Source: Emydura subglobosa (Eukaryota; Chordata; Testudines; Chelidae). From it: a DNA stretch of 64,000 nt. Within the stretch, counting starts at the first letter, position 1. Every line of letters starts with the position of its first letter. Shown here in pieces: positions 32,778-42,032 of the stretch. The notes below the pieces were generated by a model, which saw only the letters and a list, made by a program, of their open reading frames with translations, did no database searches and had not been told where the DNA came from. The stretch lies in assembly GCA_007922225.1 (NCBI GenBank), contig ML679966.1, positions 59,044,148 to 59,108,147 of the forward strand. Reading direction: 5' to 3'. Made by a program: the position numbers and the translations under genes.

Positions 32778-33860
32778 TCAACAAACTACTGATAGTTGCA
32801 CAGCTTTACCTACTACTGCGTCTTCTCTACCTTGTAGTGTGACGGTGTAGTGAGCTGCGAAGGTGTGCATGGATGACCAGGTTGTTGCCCTACAGATGTT
32901 CTGTACTGGGACCTGAGCTAAGAATGCCACTGAGGATGCCTGAGCCCCCGTGAAGTGTGCTGTGATTGTAGGGGCTGGGACCTTCACCAGGTCATAACAG
33001 TCCTTGACGCAAGAAGTTATCCAGGAAGAAATTATCTGAGATAAGACCGGGAGGCCCTTCATTCTATCTGCTACTGCCACAAATAGTTGAGTTGTCTGAA
33101 AGGGCTTGGTTCTTTTGATGTAGAATGCCAGTTCCCTCCTAACATCCAGCAAGTGAAGCATCTGCTCTCTGTTATTGGCATGCAACTTGGGATAGAACGT
33201 CAGAAGGAAGATGTCCTGGTTTGCATGGAACTGCAATATCACCTTTGGAAGGAAGGCTGGATGCGGCGCAGTCAAACCTTGTTTTTGAAAAAGACAGTGT
33301 AACGTGGTTCTGATGTAAGGGCCTTAAGCTCCGAAACTCTCCTAACTGAGGTAATCACCACCAGGAAGGCTACTTTCCAAGACAGGTATAACAGGGAGCA
33401 TGTTGCCAGCAGCTCGAACGGTGGCTTCATCAATGTTGAAAGCACCAGGTTCAGGTCCCATTGGAGAACTGGCTGATGAGTCTGAGGGAACACCCTGTCC
33501 AATCCCTTGAAGAACCGGGCTACTCTGTGATTTGCAAAAATTGACCAGCCTGCTACCCCTGGATGAAAAGCGGAAATTGCGACCAGGTACACCTTGATTG
33601 ATGATACTGCCATCCCCTGATGCTTAAGATATAGCAGATTATCCCTCTTATTTTAGACTGAGGAGCTCTCCAGTGAGAATCCGTCTGACTAGATTGAGAA
33701 TCTCTTCCAGTCTGCCAGGTAGGTAGACCTAGTGGATGGTTTCGGACTACCCAAAAGAATCTCTGACTTGTTCTGAACATTCCAGCTCCTGGGGATTCAA
33801 CCATGGATTTTCCATGCCATGAGATGAAGCGACTGCAGGTTCGGATGATGAAGGTGGCCA
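32778..33860 (-). pseudogene. DIRS tyrosine recombinase with lost catalytic arginine (copy 3)
   Basis: Two long pieces overlap: 33,613-33,272 with SWKVAFLVVITSVRRVSELK (first catalytic Arg) and 33,275-32,778 with LFVAVADRMKGLPV, the HxxR region and WSSMHTFAAHYTV (nucleophile Tyr). The HxxR motif reads HFTG, so its essential arginine is missing. A frameshift lies near 33,273. The N-terminal part (33,860-33,613) is disrupted as well. Confidence 0.82.
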
Positions 33861-34260
33861 TGATCTTGAGTGATCAGATCTGGCCCCGATGAGAGTGTTA
33901 GAGGAACCTCCACCAAGAGATTGAAGAGTGTGGAATACTGGGGCTGGCGTGGCCATGCCAGTGCTATCAAGATTTTCTTTCCTAACCTTCAAGAGGATCT
34001 TGTGCACCAGTGGTATCAGAGGGAATATGTAGAACAGGTGATCTTTCCACAGGAGGAGAAAAGCATCCACGATTAACTCCGGGCTGTGGTTCTGGAATAA
34101 GAACCATGTGCGTTTCCTGTTAAATTGTGTTGCGAATAAGTCTATGTGGGGAGATCCCCACCTCCAGAAGATGTCGTTCACCATATCTGGATGAAAGAAC
34201 CACTTGTGGACAGATATCAATCTGCTGTGGTAGTCCACCAACACATTCTAGGATCCAGGA
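33660..34260 (-). pseudogene. End of DIRS pol: RNase H tail and methyltransferase-like domain (copy 3)
   Basis: The open piece 34,244-33,747 reads FHPDMVNDIFWRWGSPHIDL then FATQFNRKRTWFLFQNH, DAFLLLWKDHLFYIFPLIPL and VHKILLKVRKENLDSTGMAT. This is the DIRS region between RNase H and YR (compare YAFPPVPLLPQVLLKIKRDR in copy 1). It begins abruptly at the internal deletion near 34,250-34,270. Confidence 0.78.
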
Positions 34261-34384
34261 AAATAAGTTGCTTCTACCTGTATCGCGTGGGCTACATAAA
34301 AATGCCAAATACTTTAACTAATTACAAAACACAGGTTGGACAACCATTGGGAAGGAGACCTTTGAGATGCAAGAGGCAACAGAT

Positions 34385-34587
34385 TCCAGCTGACCATCAC
34401 AGGTAGTAAGAAGGAACTGAAGGAGCACAGGGTTATCAGGACCCTATACAGGGTGCCATGAAAGTGTGACTCTAGGGGGTTCCAGAGCTGACTCTATGGA
34501 TACCACTGGGGGAAAAACCTTCCAGCAACTGTGCATGCGGCACACGCACATCTAATTGGAAATGACATGAGCAAGCTCTCGAAGAAC
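34385..34587 (-). repeat. 5' inverted terminal repeat of DIRS copy 3
   Basis: The order of blocks matches the other 5' repeats (AAGAAGGAACTGAAGGAGCA; ACTCTAGGGGGTTCCAGAGC; AACTGTGCATGCGGCACACG; GACATGAGCAAGCTCTCGAAG), but with many substitutions. The minus-strand TATA-like position reads CCCTGTATAGGGTCC. Confidence 0.75.
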
Positions 34588-34902
34588 ACAATTAATTTGG
34601 TTTGGCAGCTCTAGCTCCACTTGTAAGCTCATGCCCAGAGGGGTACTGCTTATCTTTGAGGCCAATGTACAGGGGGAAGTCTCCTTGGCCTGGGTCAGAG
34701 TGAGGTCTCTTTGCCTTCTCCATAAAGTGTTTCCAAAACTAAAGCTCACAAGCTTCGTTATTTGTGGGGGAAATGAGCAGCAAATGATGCACTTCGCTGA
34801 AATGTGTCTCACCCAGAAAGTCAGTGGTCATCACCCATGGGGAAGGGGCAAGGGCAAGAGACGCAATTCTTGAATGCCAGAACTTTGGGACTCTCAGCTG
34901 AG
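34588..34902. other. Short spacer between two DIRS insertions
   Basis: Some of this sequence (TCTTTGAGGCCAATGTACAG; CAAGCTTCGTTATTTGTGGG; AAATGATGCACTTCGC) resembles, on the minus strand, a decayed gag N terminus of the copy 3 type. The fragment KLVSFSFGNTLWRRQRDLTL is open on the minus strand. It may be leftover of copy 3 or of an older element. No firm call. Confidence 0.35.
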
Positions 34903-35127
34903 GAAAAAACAAGGTTACTTACCAGTAACTGTTGTTCTTTGAGATGTGTTGCTCATATGCATTCCAATATAGGTGAGTGCGCGCCCCGTGCACGAGCCTC
35001 CGGAAGCTTTTCTGCCCCTAGCAACTCCCTGCGGGTCAGCTCCTGCGCCCCCTGGAGTGCCACGCTCATGTCGCGGTATATAGGGACCCTGCCGACCCCG
35101 TGGCCCCCAGTCCCTTCTTTCTGCCGA
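34903..35127 (-). repeat. 3' inverted terminal repeat of DIRS copy 2, with extension
   Basis: The inner part is the inverted twin of 37,994-38,192 (TATATTGGAATGCATATGAG pairs with CTCATATGCATTCCAATATA). The outer 30 bp (AAAACAAGGTTACTTACCAG..) has no partner in the 5' repeat. TATATA lies at 35,077-35,082 on the plus strand, and a minus-strand donor-like GGTAAGTAA at 34,923-34,915. Confidence 0.9.
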
Positions 35128-35154
35128 CTCCGACAGCGGGGACGGAGGGTGGGT

Positions 35155-35266
35155 TTGGAATGGATATGAGCAACACACCTCGAAGAACAACAGTTACTGG
35201 TAAGTAACCTTGTTTTCTCTCTTCGAGTGATTGCTCATATGCATTCCAATATAGGTGATTATGTAG
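35155..35266. repeat. Internal complementary region of DIRS copy 2
   Basis: GGATATGAGCAACACACCTC .. GTAAGTAACCTTGTTTT is the complement of the outer 3' repeat. TCTCTCTTCGAGTGATTGCT .. CCAATATAGGTGATT is the complement of the outer 5' repeat. The joint between halves (AACCTTGTTTTCTCTCTTCG) represents the circle junction. Confidence 0.9.
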
Positions 35267-35290
35267 CCATACCATGGAGGCGGGTAGGAG

Positions 35291-36346
35291 TCACTGTCGA
35301 GTAGCCCTTCTTAGGACGGCTCTGCCTACAACCGCGTCCTCTCTTGCCTGTTGTACGATGGCGTAATGAGATGAGAAGGTATGGACAGATGACCAGGTCG
35401 CTGCCCTGCAAACGTCCATCAGGGGCACCCGCTCCAGGAAGGCCGCTGACGAGGCCTGGGCTCTGGTCGAGTGTGCCGTCACTGTTCCGGGAAGCGGCAC
35501 CTTTGCCTGATCGTAACAGGTACGTATACAGGCGGTAATCCATGCAGAGATGCGTTGAGAAGAGACAGGTAAGCCTTTCATTCTCTCAGCAACCGCGACG
35601 AACAGTTGGGTTGACCTTCTGAATGGCCTTGTACGATCGATGTAAAAGGCCAGGGCCCTCCTGACGTCTAGGGAGTGCCATCTCTGCTCTGCCTCCAATC
35701 CGTGTGGTTTGGGAAAGAACACGGGGAGGAAAATGTCTTGGTTACAGTGAAACTGAGACACCACCTTAGGTAAGAATGCTGGGTGGGGTCTCAGCCTCAC
35801 TTTGTCTTTATAGAAGACAGTATAAGGGGGCTCCGAGGTCAAAGCTCTCAACTCAGAGACCCTTCTGGCCGAAGTAATGGCTACTAGGAAGGCCACCTTC
35901 CAGGACAGGACTAGCAAAGGGCATGTAGCCATGGGCTCAAATGGGTGTCCCGTTAACATGGAGAGAACCAAGTTCAGGTCCCAGAGAGGTACCGGGTCAC
36001 GAACTTGCGGATATAATCTCTCTATCCCCTTCAGGAACCTACAGGACATAGGATGAGAGAAGATAGACCTCCCTTTCATCGGCCGGTGGAAGGCCGAGAT
36101 GGCCGCCAGGTGTACCCTCAGGGAGGCTAGTGCGAGGCCCTGCATCTTTAAGTGTAGGAGGTACTCTAGGATTGCCTGTATGGGCGATGAGCTAGGTAAG
36201 ATCCCCCGGGACTCCGCCCAAAAGGTAAAGCGCTTCCATTTAGCCTTATACAGCACCTGAGTGGAAGGCTTCCTGCTCCCTAGTAGAACCTGCTGTACTT
36301 GTGTTGAGCAGGCTCTCTCTCCCTCTGTTAACCACATAGCCTCCAT
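35291..36346 (-). CDS. DIRS tyrosine recombinase, uninterrupted (copy 2)
   Basis: The frame runs 351 codons from an ATG (CAT at 36,344-36,346) to a stop with no break. It belongs to the phage-integrase/tyrosine-recombinase fold used by DIRS elements to insert circular DNA. Visible parts: an N-terminal core-binding region (residues 20-110, RKPSTQ, YLLHLK), the first catalytic Arg in ARRVSEL (about residue 162), HSTR at 292-295 (the HxxR pair), W318/H322, and the nucleophile Tyr at about 328 in HTFSSHY. All expected catalytic residues are present. The YR of copy 1 is the same protein with a frameshift. Whether it is expressed cannot be told from sequence; the start could also lie upstream in frame. 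Confidence 0.88.
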   Translation of the reverse strand: MEAMWLTEGERACSTQVQQVLLGSRKPSTQVLYKAKWKRFTFWAESRGILPSSSPIQAILEYLLHLKMQGLALASLRVHLAAISAFHRPMKGRSIFSHPMSCRFLKGIERLYPQVRDPVPLWDLNLVLSMLTGHPFEPMATCPLLVLSWKVAFLVAITSARRVSELRALTSEPPYTVFYKDKVRLRPHPAFLPKVVSQFHCNQDIFLPVFFPKPHGLEAEQRWHSLDVRRALAFYIDRTRPFRRSTQLFVAVAERMKGLPVSSQRISAWITACIRTCYDQAKVPLPGTVTAHSTRAQASSAAFLERVPLMDVCRAATWSSVHTFSSHYAIVQQAREDAVVGRAVLRRATRQ

Positions 36347-36509
36347 GCAGTCAGGTGGAGGGAGTCCAGGTCCGGGTGTAGAAGACGGCCCCGGTCCTGG
36401 GAGAGGAGGTCGTAACGCCTCGGAAGCGGTATTGGCTCGGCAATGGACATGTCCAGTAGCATACTGAACCAGTGTTGCCGGGGCCAGGCTGGTGCAATGA
36501 GAATATGGA

Positions 36510-37833
36510 CGAGTTCCCCCGGGACCTCCTGGCTCTGCGGCGGTCAGCTGCCGGCGACCTGGAGCAGTCCCGCCCGCGGTTATGTCTTCTCCGATGCCGA
36601 AACCTGCGGTGCCGAGGGCCGCACCGGGCTGTGTTTGGAGGTCCTTGCTGACGGTGAGCGGTGATGGTAAGGCTCTGAATCAGCTGGACCCCGACGGCTA
36701 CCCGCGGATCGGGAACGATGTCTGTCCCGGGAATCCGCACGGGCCCAGACCGGGGATCTAGACCGGTGGCAGGGCTTTGACTGGGATCAGTGCCGAGAGC
36801 CTGATCGGCGCCGCAAGCCTGAACGGCGCCGCGAGGATCGGTGCCGAGAACGGGATCGGTGTCGGCCATCCCTAGGCGACGGTGTTCGGTGCCGGGAGCT
36901 GCGCACCAAAGATCGAGAGCGGCGCTCGCGTGCGTGCTCCAAGTGTCTCGGCTCCGCAGGCGAGCCAGATCAGTGCCGAGAAGGAGAGTGGTGCCGGGAG
37001 TCCTTTGAGGGAGACCGGTGCCGAGAGCTGCGCACCGAAGTGCAAGGATAGTCAGCCTCCCTCGGTGCCGGCTGGCTGTCCGGACGGTGGCGGGACACCG
37101 AGGATCTGTTGCCCGATATAGAGCGGCTACTCTCGGAACCTCTAGACCGCTCCCGGTGCTGCGGTACCGAGGTGCTCAACGACCTAAGGTTGGAGCGAGG
37201 AGGGGGAGTTCCCGCTCCCCCCGTCCTCGACCATCTGTGGGGAGACGATGGTTCGTGTCTCCGCTGCCCACCGGGGTAACCCAGCGCGGATCTACCCCGA
37301 GACGCCAACCCTGACTCCCTCGGCCGAGGGGGGGATGGAGGCGTGGGCATGGCCATGAGAGCCCATGCCGCTACAAACGCCTCCGGCGTCGATGGCCCTT
37401 GCAGGAGAGGTCTCCCACCCCCCGGGGTCGGGGGAGGCTCCCTGCGTGGAGATGCCGGTGTCAGCTCTTGCTGTACCCCCTGCTGTACCGGTCGCAGGGG
37501 GGAGTCCATAGACACGGCCTCCTGCAGCTTCCTTTTCTTCGGCACCTTGTGCACCGGTGCTGCTGCCGGGGGAGCGCTGTGCGCCGATGAAATACTCAGT
37601 GCCGACGGTGACCCCGAGGGCTCGGAGACTGGGCGAAGCGCCGACTCCATTAAGATGGTCCTGAGGCAGGCATCGCGCTCCTTTTGAGTCTGGGGTTTGA
37701 AGGACTTGCAAATGCGGCATTTGTCCTTCCTATGAAGTTCACCCAGGCAGCGGAGACAGCGATCATGCCGGTCGCTGACCGGGAAAGCCTTTGAGCACTC
37801 GGCGCAGGCTTTGAATCCTGAGGTGCCCGGCAT
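36510..37833 (-). pseudogene. DIRS gag, N-terminal and middle part (copy 2)
   Basis: An ATG at 37,833 opens a 287-codon frame to 36,970. It begins with a Cys/His cluster (ACAECSKAFPVSDRHDRCLR then CLGELHRKDKCRICKSFKP), followed by a P/S-rich stretch (TPEAFVAAWALMAMPTPPSP) and an R/S-rich tail. A further open piece, 36,869-36,351, continues the GTD/R-rich low-complexity part in another frame. The capsid-like C-terminal half seen in copy 1 is deleted. The cluster could bind zinc; that is inference. Confidence 0.8.
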
Positions 37834-37993
37834 GGTGCCCGGAGCCCGTAAGGGCTAACTAACGCTAAACTACAACAACTTTTTTTTTTTAAACTATTAA
37901 CGTTTAACAACAAAACTAACTATAAGAAGGAAAACAGGTAAGGTAAAGGAAATTGCTACTTGCGAAGAGCAAGGGGCAGCGTTCCAAAAGACC

Positions 37994-38192
37994 GTCACGG
38001 GCGGAAAGAAGGAACTGGGGGCCACGGGGTCAGCAGGGTCCCTATATACCGCGACATGAGCGCGGCACTCCAGGGGGCGCAGGAGCTGACCCGCAGGGGG
38101 TTGCTAGGGGCAGAAAAGCTTCCGGAGGCTCGTGCACGGGGCGCGCACTCACCTATATTGGAATGCATATGAGCAATCACTCGAAGAGAGAA
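37994..38192 (-). repeat. 5' inverted terminal repeat of DIRS copy 2
   Basis: This is the reverse complement of about 34,935-35,127 with very few mismatches. It contains the minus-strand TATATA (38,043-38,048) and the block GCACTCCAGGGGGCGCAGG (38,066-38,084). Confidence 0.92.
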
Positions 38193-40044
38193 CTAAGCGA
38201 TACTAACTATGCGAAATGTTAACAATTATTTTCAGACTGGTAAGAAAGAAGCTGGATACAGAGGATTCCAAGTCAGGCCATGCAGCAGCAAGAAGGAACT
38301 GGAGATGCGTCAGCCTGGACTGCCTCTCATCCCCATGGTCTGGAGCATGAGGAGGGCAACTTACTTCCTAAGAATGTCCAGACTCAAGCACCCACATATA
38401 CACATGTGGAATACACACAGGGACCAACACTCAAAGAAGAAGAATATTTATAATTTGTATTGCAATAGCCCCTTGGGGTCCCAAATCAAGACTGGGGCCC
38501 CACTGTGCTAGGCACTGTACAGCCATATAACAGATATTCCATGCCTCGAAGAGCTTACAATCTAATTTTTCTCTCTCTCTAGTGAAATATGGTTTATCTT
38601 GCTGTTTCAACCCATGCTCTATGCAAATATACATACCATAGAGTACATTCAACTTATTATTAGTTCTCCTTCATGAGAAATCACTACACATCAGAGCTTC
38701 TAATTCTGTTGGATGTAACTTGATTGCTATTAACCAAAAGCCATCCCTAATGAACCCATGGGTCAAGTTTATATATATATGTTACTCTTTTGTGATGGTT
38801 TCTTTCCAACAGTTGTCCTAGAGCCACCAAATAGAAGAAAGTGAAGACATAAATTAGAGGGCAGTGGATACCATGTAATACAGCAGTATGACAAACATGT
38901 AGCAAAATGACTCACTTGCAAGTGAATCACACACATCACCACAACAACTGGGGGGGAGGGGTGGAATCACTGTCAATCGAAAATATCTCTCATGATGCAC
39001 ACTTAATATTCTCTCAGAACAATTGTTTGCAGGAGAAATATTTATAAAATATTGAGTGAAAAATATGATTACTCCTTTTCTGTTAATGTCATAGGGAAAG
39101 TTATTACTGCAACAGTCCCTATTTGGCTTGTTGAAATTTACCACAGGCATGGGCCACAGACTAACATGAATTCGTTATGACAACAAAAACACCACCTGTC
39201 CCACACAAATCCAATCCTACTTAAAATTTACCTGGCCTTGAAGTGGTACATATTCCAGAGATGAAAAATAACTGAAATGATCACTTGACTCTAGCATTTC
39301 CAGGGTTCTTTTATGAAAACTGGTATTATTCATATTATTTGAGCTTGAGTGTGGAGTATTTTTAGGGTCTCTTATAAAGGGTTATAGTGAAAATCCAAAC
39401 AAACCATTTTTTGCTCTTTTCTCTAAAGCTCTAACTTTCATCTCATTTGGAAACAATACTTCACTTTTTAAAAAAAATACAAGCTAAATATAACCAATGG
39501 ATAGGGTAAATAAAACTGTTTTAAAGCAGTCTCTTGTACCCAATTACAAATAGCCAGAGTTCAAAACATCCACAAAAGAACAAACATTTATGACATTATA
39601 TAGATTATAGCATCTGACTTTTGTTAAAAGGGAAGCTCTCAGGCACTTCTCATTACATGTAATACCTTCTTAGAAACTTGAAACTAACACTTCTTTCCAT
39701 ACTTCTCTCCACACCAAATTTTGTAAATATGGATTCATTGCCTCATGAGTCTTAAGGAGTTCCAAGTCAACATGGCCCTTGTTATTTACCTTTCTTGTCT
39801 GTGCATCAACAGTGATGATGTCAGCACAGTCCTTGCCACTCTAATGCCTCTGCTGGCCTTTTTGCTTTAGTAGTGGACATACTAATTTATTGGCAACAAA
39901 CCAGTAGGTTTAAAAAACCTCCACTTCAGTTTTGTGCCCATTACTTGACAGTATCTTTTTAATATTCATATACAGCAAAGTAATTTATTTTCACACTTGA
40001 ATTTGTTCAGATATGATGAACCTGTAAAAATGCATAAGAATCAA
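38193..40044. other. Spacer between DIRS copy 2 and the 3' end of RAPGEF2
   Basis: This is A/T-rich intergenic DNA. Apart from the dispersed repeat at 38,451-38,575 I see only a short TA run (38,771-38,780) and unremarkable sequence. No gene is supported. Confidence 0.5.
38451..38575. repeat. Dispersed amniote repeat fragment
   Basis: The phrases GGGGCCCCACTGTGCTAGGC, ACTGTACAGCCATATAACAG and CGAAGAGCTTACAATCTAA form a dispersed repeat I recognise from reptile and bird genomes. A second fragment of its end lies near 8,853-8,895. I am unsure of its formal family. Confidence 0.6.
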
Positions 40045-42006
40045 TATGGACTTCATTAATGTTATATTTATTTATTTTTCAGCTTCATACAAATCGGATG
40101 TAGAAGCATAAACATAGTACATTTCTACCATTTTCAACAAAAATATAACCAATATGTACAATTATTGTATTAAAAATACAAAAGGGATACAGACTCCACC
40201 AATGTCTTTCTAAAAGACATACAGGTACAAGTAGTATCAAAAGTATGAGGAAATCACCAGTTAATTGTACATTCTGCACTTGACATCACAGAGTGAACTG
40301 AGATTAGCAGTCCTATGGTCTACAATTACTTAATGCTTATATAATATTTGTGCAACTTGTGATAGAACTAGGTTTCTGTCTTTCTATATGCACATGAGGT
40401 CCATAGCCTATATAATAAAACTGGCAAATAATGCATATTACAAATTCATAATTGACAATGTAATATATAAGCAAATAGACAAAAGCCATGATTACAGGAG
40501 AGAGAATAATTAAATAAAGCACTGACATTGTTTGATACAGTGAAAAAACACTGCAATTTGATCTTTAAAGTTGAAGCTATTTACGTTTATCTACTGATCA
40601 ATATGATCAGCTGAGTTCAATGAAAAAAAATCCAAGACCAGCAGTTCCTCACATTTGAGTACTACTCGGATTGGCAGCCTTCACTTTTCCGGAGTCTGTG
40701 CAAAAACAACACAAAAATAGAGGGGAAGGGTCATTTCAGTCATTACAGGGTTAATAGCAGCTGTGAGCAGGTGGTTGCTACACAATGGCCTTCTCTACAC
40801 ATGCAGTGTTCCATAAAGCCATTAACAGTTGTGACTATTTCTGCATTGCAAAGGCTGGCGTATCTAAATGCATTTTTTCATAATTTAAAGGCTTGTTTAT
40901 TCCCTAATGCCAAGTCAATAGAGAGAGATTATTAGATCAGTAATAACACCTGGCATTAGCTATGACATCCCAAATTGCCTTCACTGCAATTATCCAGTTA
41001 ATTTTTCTCTTAAAGTAACTAAACTTCTAATCATAGTAAGACAAAAATATAATTTAGGGTGGGGCTTGCCATCTGTCTCATTTGAATAGGACTTGTTTTT
41101 TTAAACTATGCCATCCTGTATTCCACAAGGCACAGGTATACAAATTGTATTGTACAAACCATACAAGTTGTCCTGTTTTCCTCCATTAGATAGTTGCAAG
41201 CACTTAATTCTGTATTGATGCTAGACCCAGTTCACAATACCAGTAATCCTATGATTTACAAACTTTCTAAGACTCCAGGGTGGGGCACTTTAAGAGTAGA
41301 GCTAGGTGGTGAATGAAAGGCTGTATCCTATTACCCTTGCTGCCTTCCATTCTGCCCTGCTCAGCCATATCAGTTTTGTTTTTAGGAGCTCAGGCTGGCA
41401 ACCCTATTAAAAAGTATGAAATAATACTGTAATTATTAGGCAGGTGTAACATTTGCTCTCTGAACACAACAACATACAGCACTGTAACAAAGGCATTGTA
41501 AACAAGCAAACAAGCATTGTATACTTGAAGGATTTCAATGTATTTTCTTTTTGTACGTTAAAGGAGTTTGCCAATGTAGTTTGTCAATGACCTTATCTCA
41601 TTATCCCAATGAGATGAAGTGCTAAGATTGTGATTAAAAGCTAAAAGGAAGATTTAAAAACCCCTCCAGGCATTGGGAAGTGCAGCTAGAGTTAATCATC
41701 TTGATGTGATGATCTTGGAATTTGGAATGATACTGTGTGATGTGGCAGACAGCGACAGTGGTAGCTTGGAGATTGCTGCACTGTGCATTTCAAGCAACAC
41801 AGTTTGAAAAGTGCCAGGGCGATTTCTTCACAGTATTTCACATGCAAGGGAAAGGGGGAGAAGAAGCCCCATGCTGCTTTAAGGCAGGGAAGGAGGCAAA
41901 TAGGTCTACCATCCTTTAATTATAGTTCCAAGGCTCCTATACTAGGGACGTCTTCTTGTGCTCTCCTTTAAGGTGGCTCACTCTGGATCCAGAAAAGCCT
42001 CAATTC
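40045..42006 (-). other. RAPGEF2: RAPGEF2 3' untranslated region (probable extent)
   Basis: The sequence runs from just after the RAPGEF2 stop codon (42,007-42,009) to an estimated cleavage site below overlapping AATAAA signals at 40,067-40,076. It is A/T-rich, has no long open frame and no recognised transposon, unlike the flanking 3' region. The length of about 1.95 kb is reasonable for this gene. The exact 3' end is inferred. Confidence 0.55.
40067..40076 (-). terminator. RAPGEF2: Overlapping polyadenylation signals (AATAAATAAA)
   Basis: On the minus strand AATAAATAAA gives two overlapping canonical hexamers about 1.93 kb after the stop codon. Another AATAAA lies about 85 bases further on, near 39,984. 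Which one is used cannot be decided without transcript data. Confidence 0.5.
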
Positions 42007-42032
42007 TTAGACGGCAGAGACTTGTTCATCTT
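42007..42032 (-). CDS. RAPGEF2: RAPGEF2 last coding exon, PDZ-binding C terminus
   Basis: After acceptor TTTGCAG|AA the 26 coding bases give EDEQVSAV and the stop TAA (42,009-42,007). The final SAV/VSAV is a class I-like PDZ ligand known to bind MAGI-family scaffolds. Confidence 0.95.

Larger units (their letters stand above)
32402..34587 (-). mobile_element. Internally deleted DIRS element of a second subfamily (copy 3, 2.2 kb)
   Basis: Both termini, the ICR, the YR gene and the methyltransferase-like end of pol are present, while gag, RT and most of RNase H are missing. The minus strand runs from the 5' repeat (34,587-34,385) through a short leader straight into the RNase H/methyltransferase-like region (34,260-33,660), then YR (33,860-32,785), the ICR (32,650-32,752) and the 3' repeat (about 32,570-32,402). 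Terminal and coding sequence differ markedly from copies 1 and 2, so this is a separate, older lineage. Confidence 0.88.
34903..38192 (-). mobile_element. Internally deleted DIRS element with intact recombinase (copy 2, 3.3 kb)
   Basis: The copy keeps the 5' repeat (38,192-37,994), leader, gag N-terminal and middle part (37,833 to about 36,510), a complete YR gene (36,346-35,291), the ICR (35,266-35,155) and the 3' repeat with its extension (35,127-34,903). About 3 kb of gag C terminus, RT and RNase H is missing, with the junction near 36,505-36,515. It is the same subfamily as copy 1, and the youngest-looking of the seven. Confidence 0.93.
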
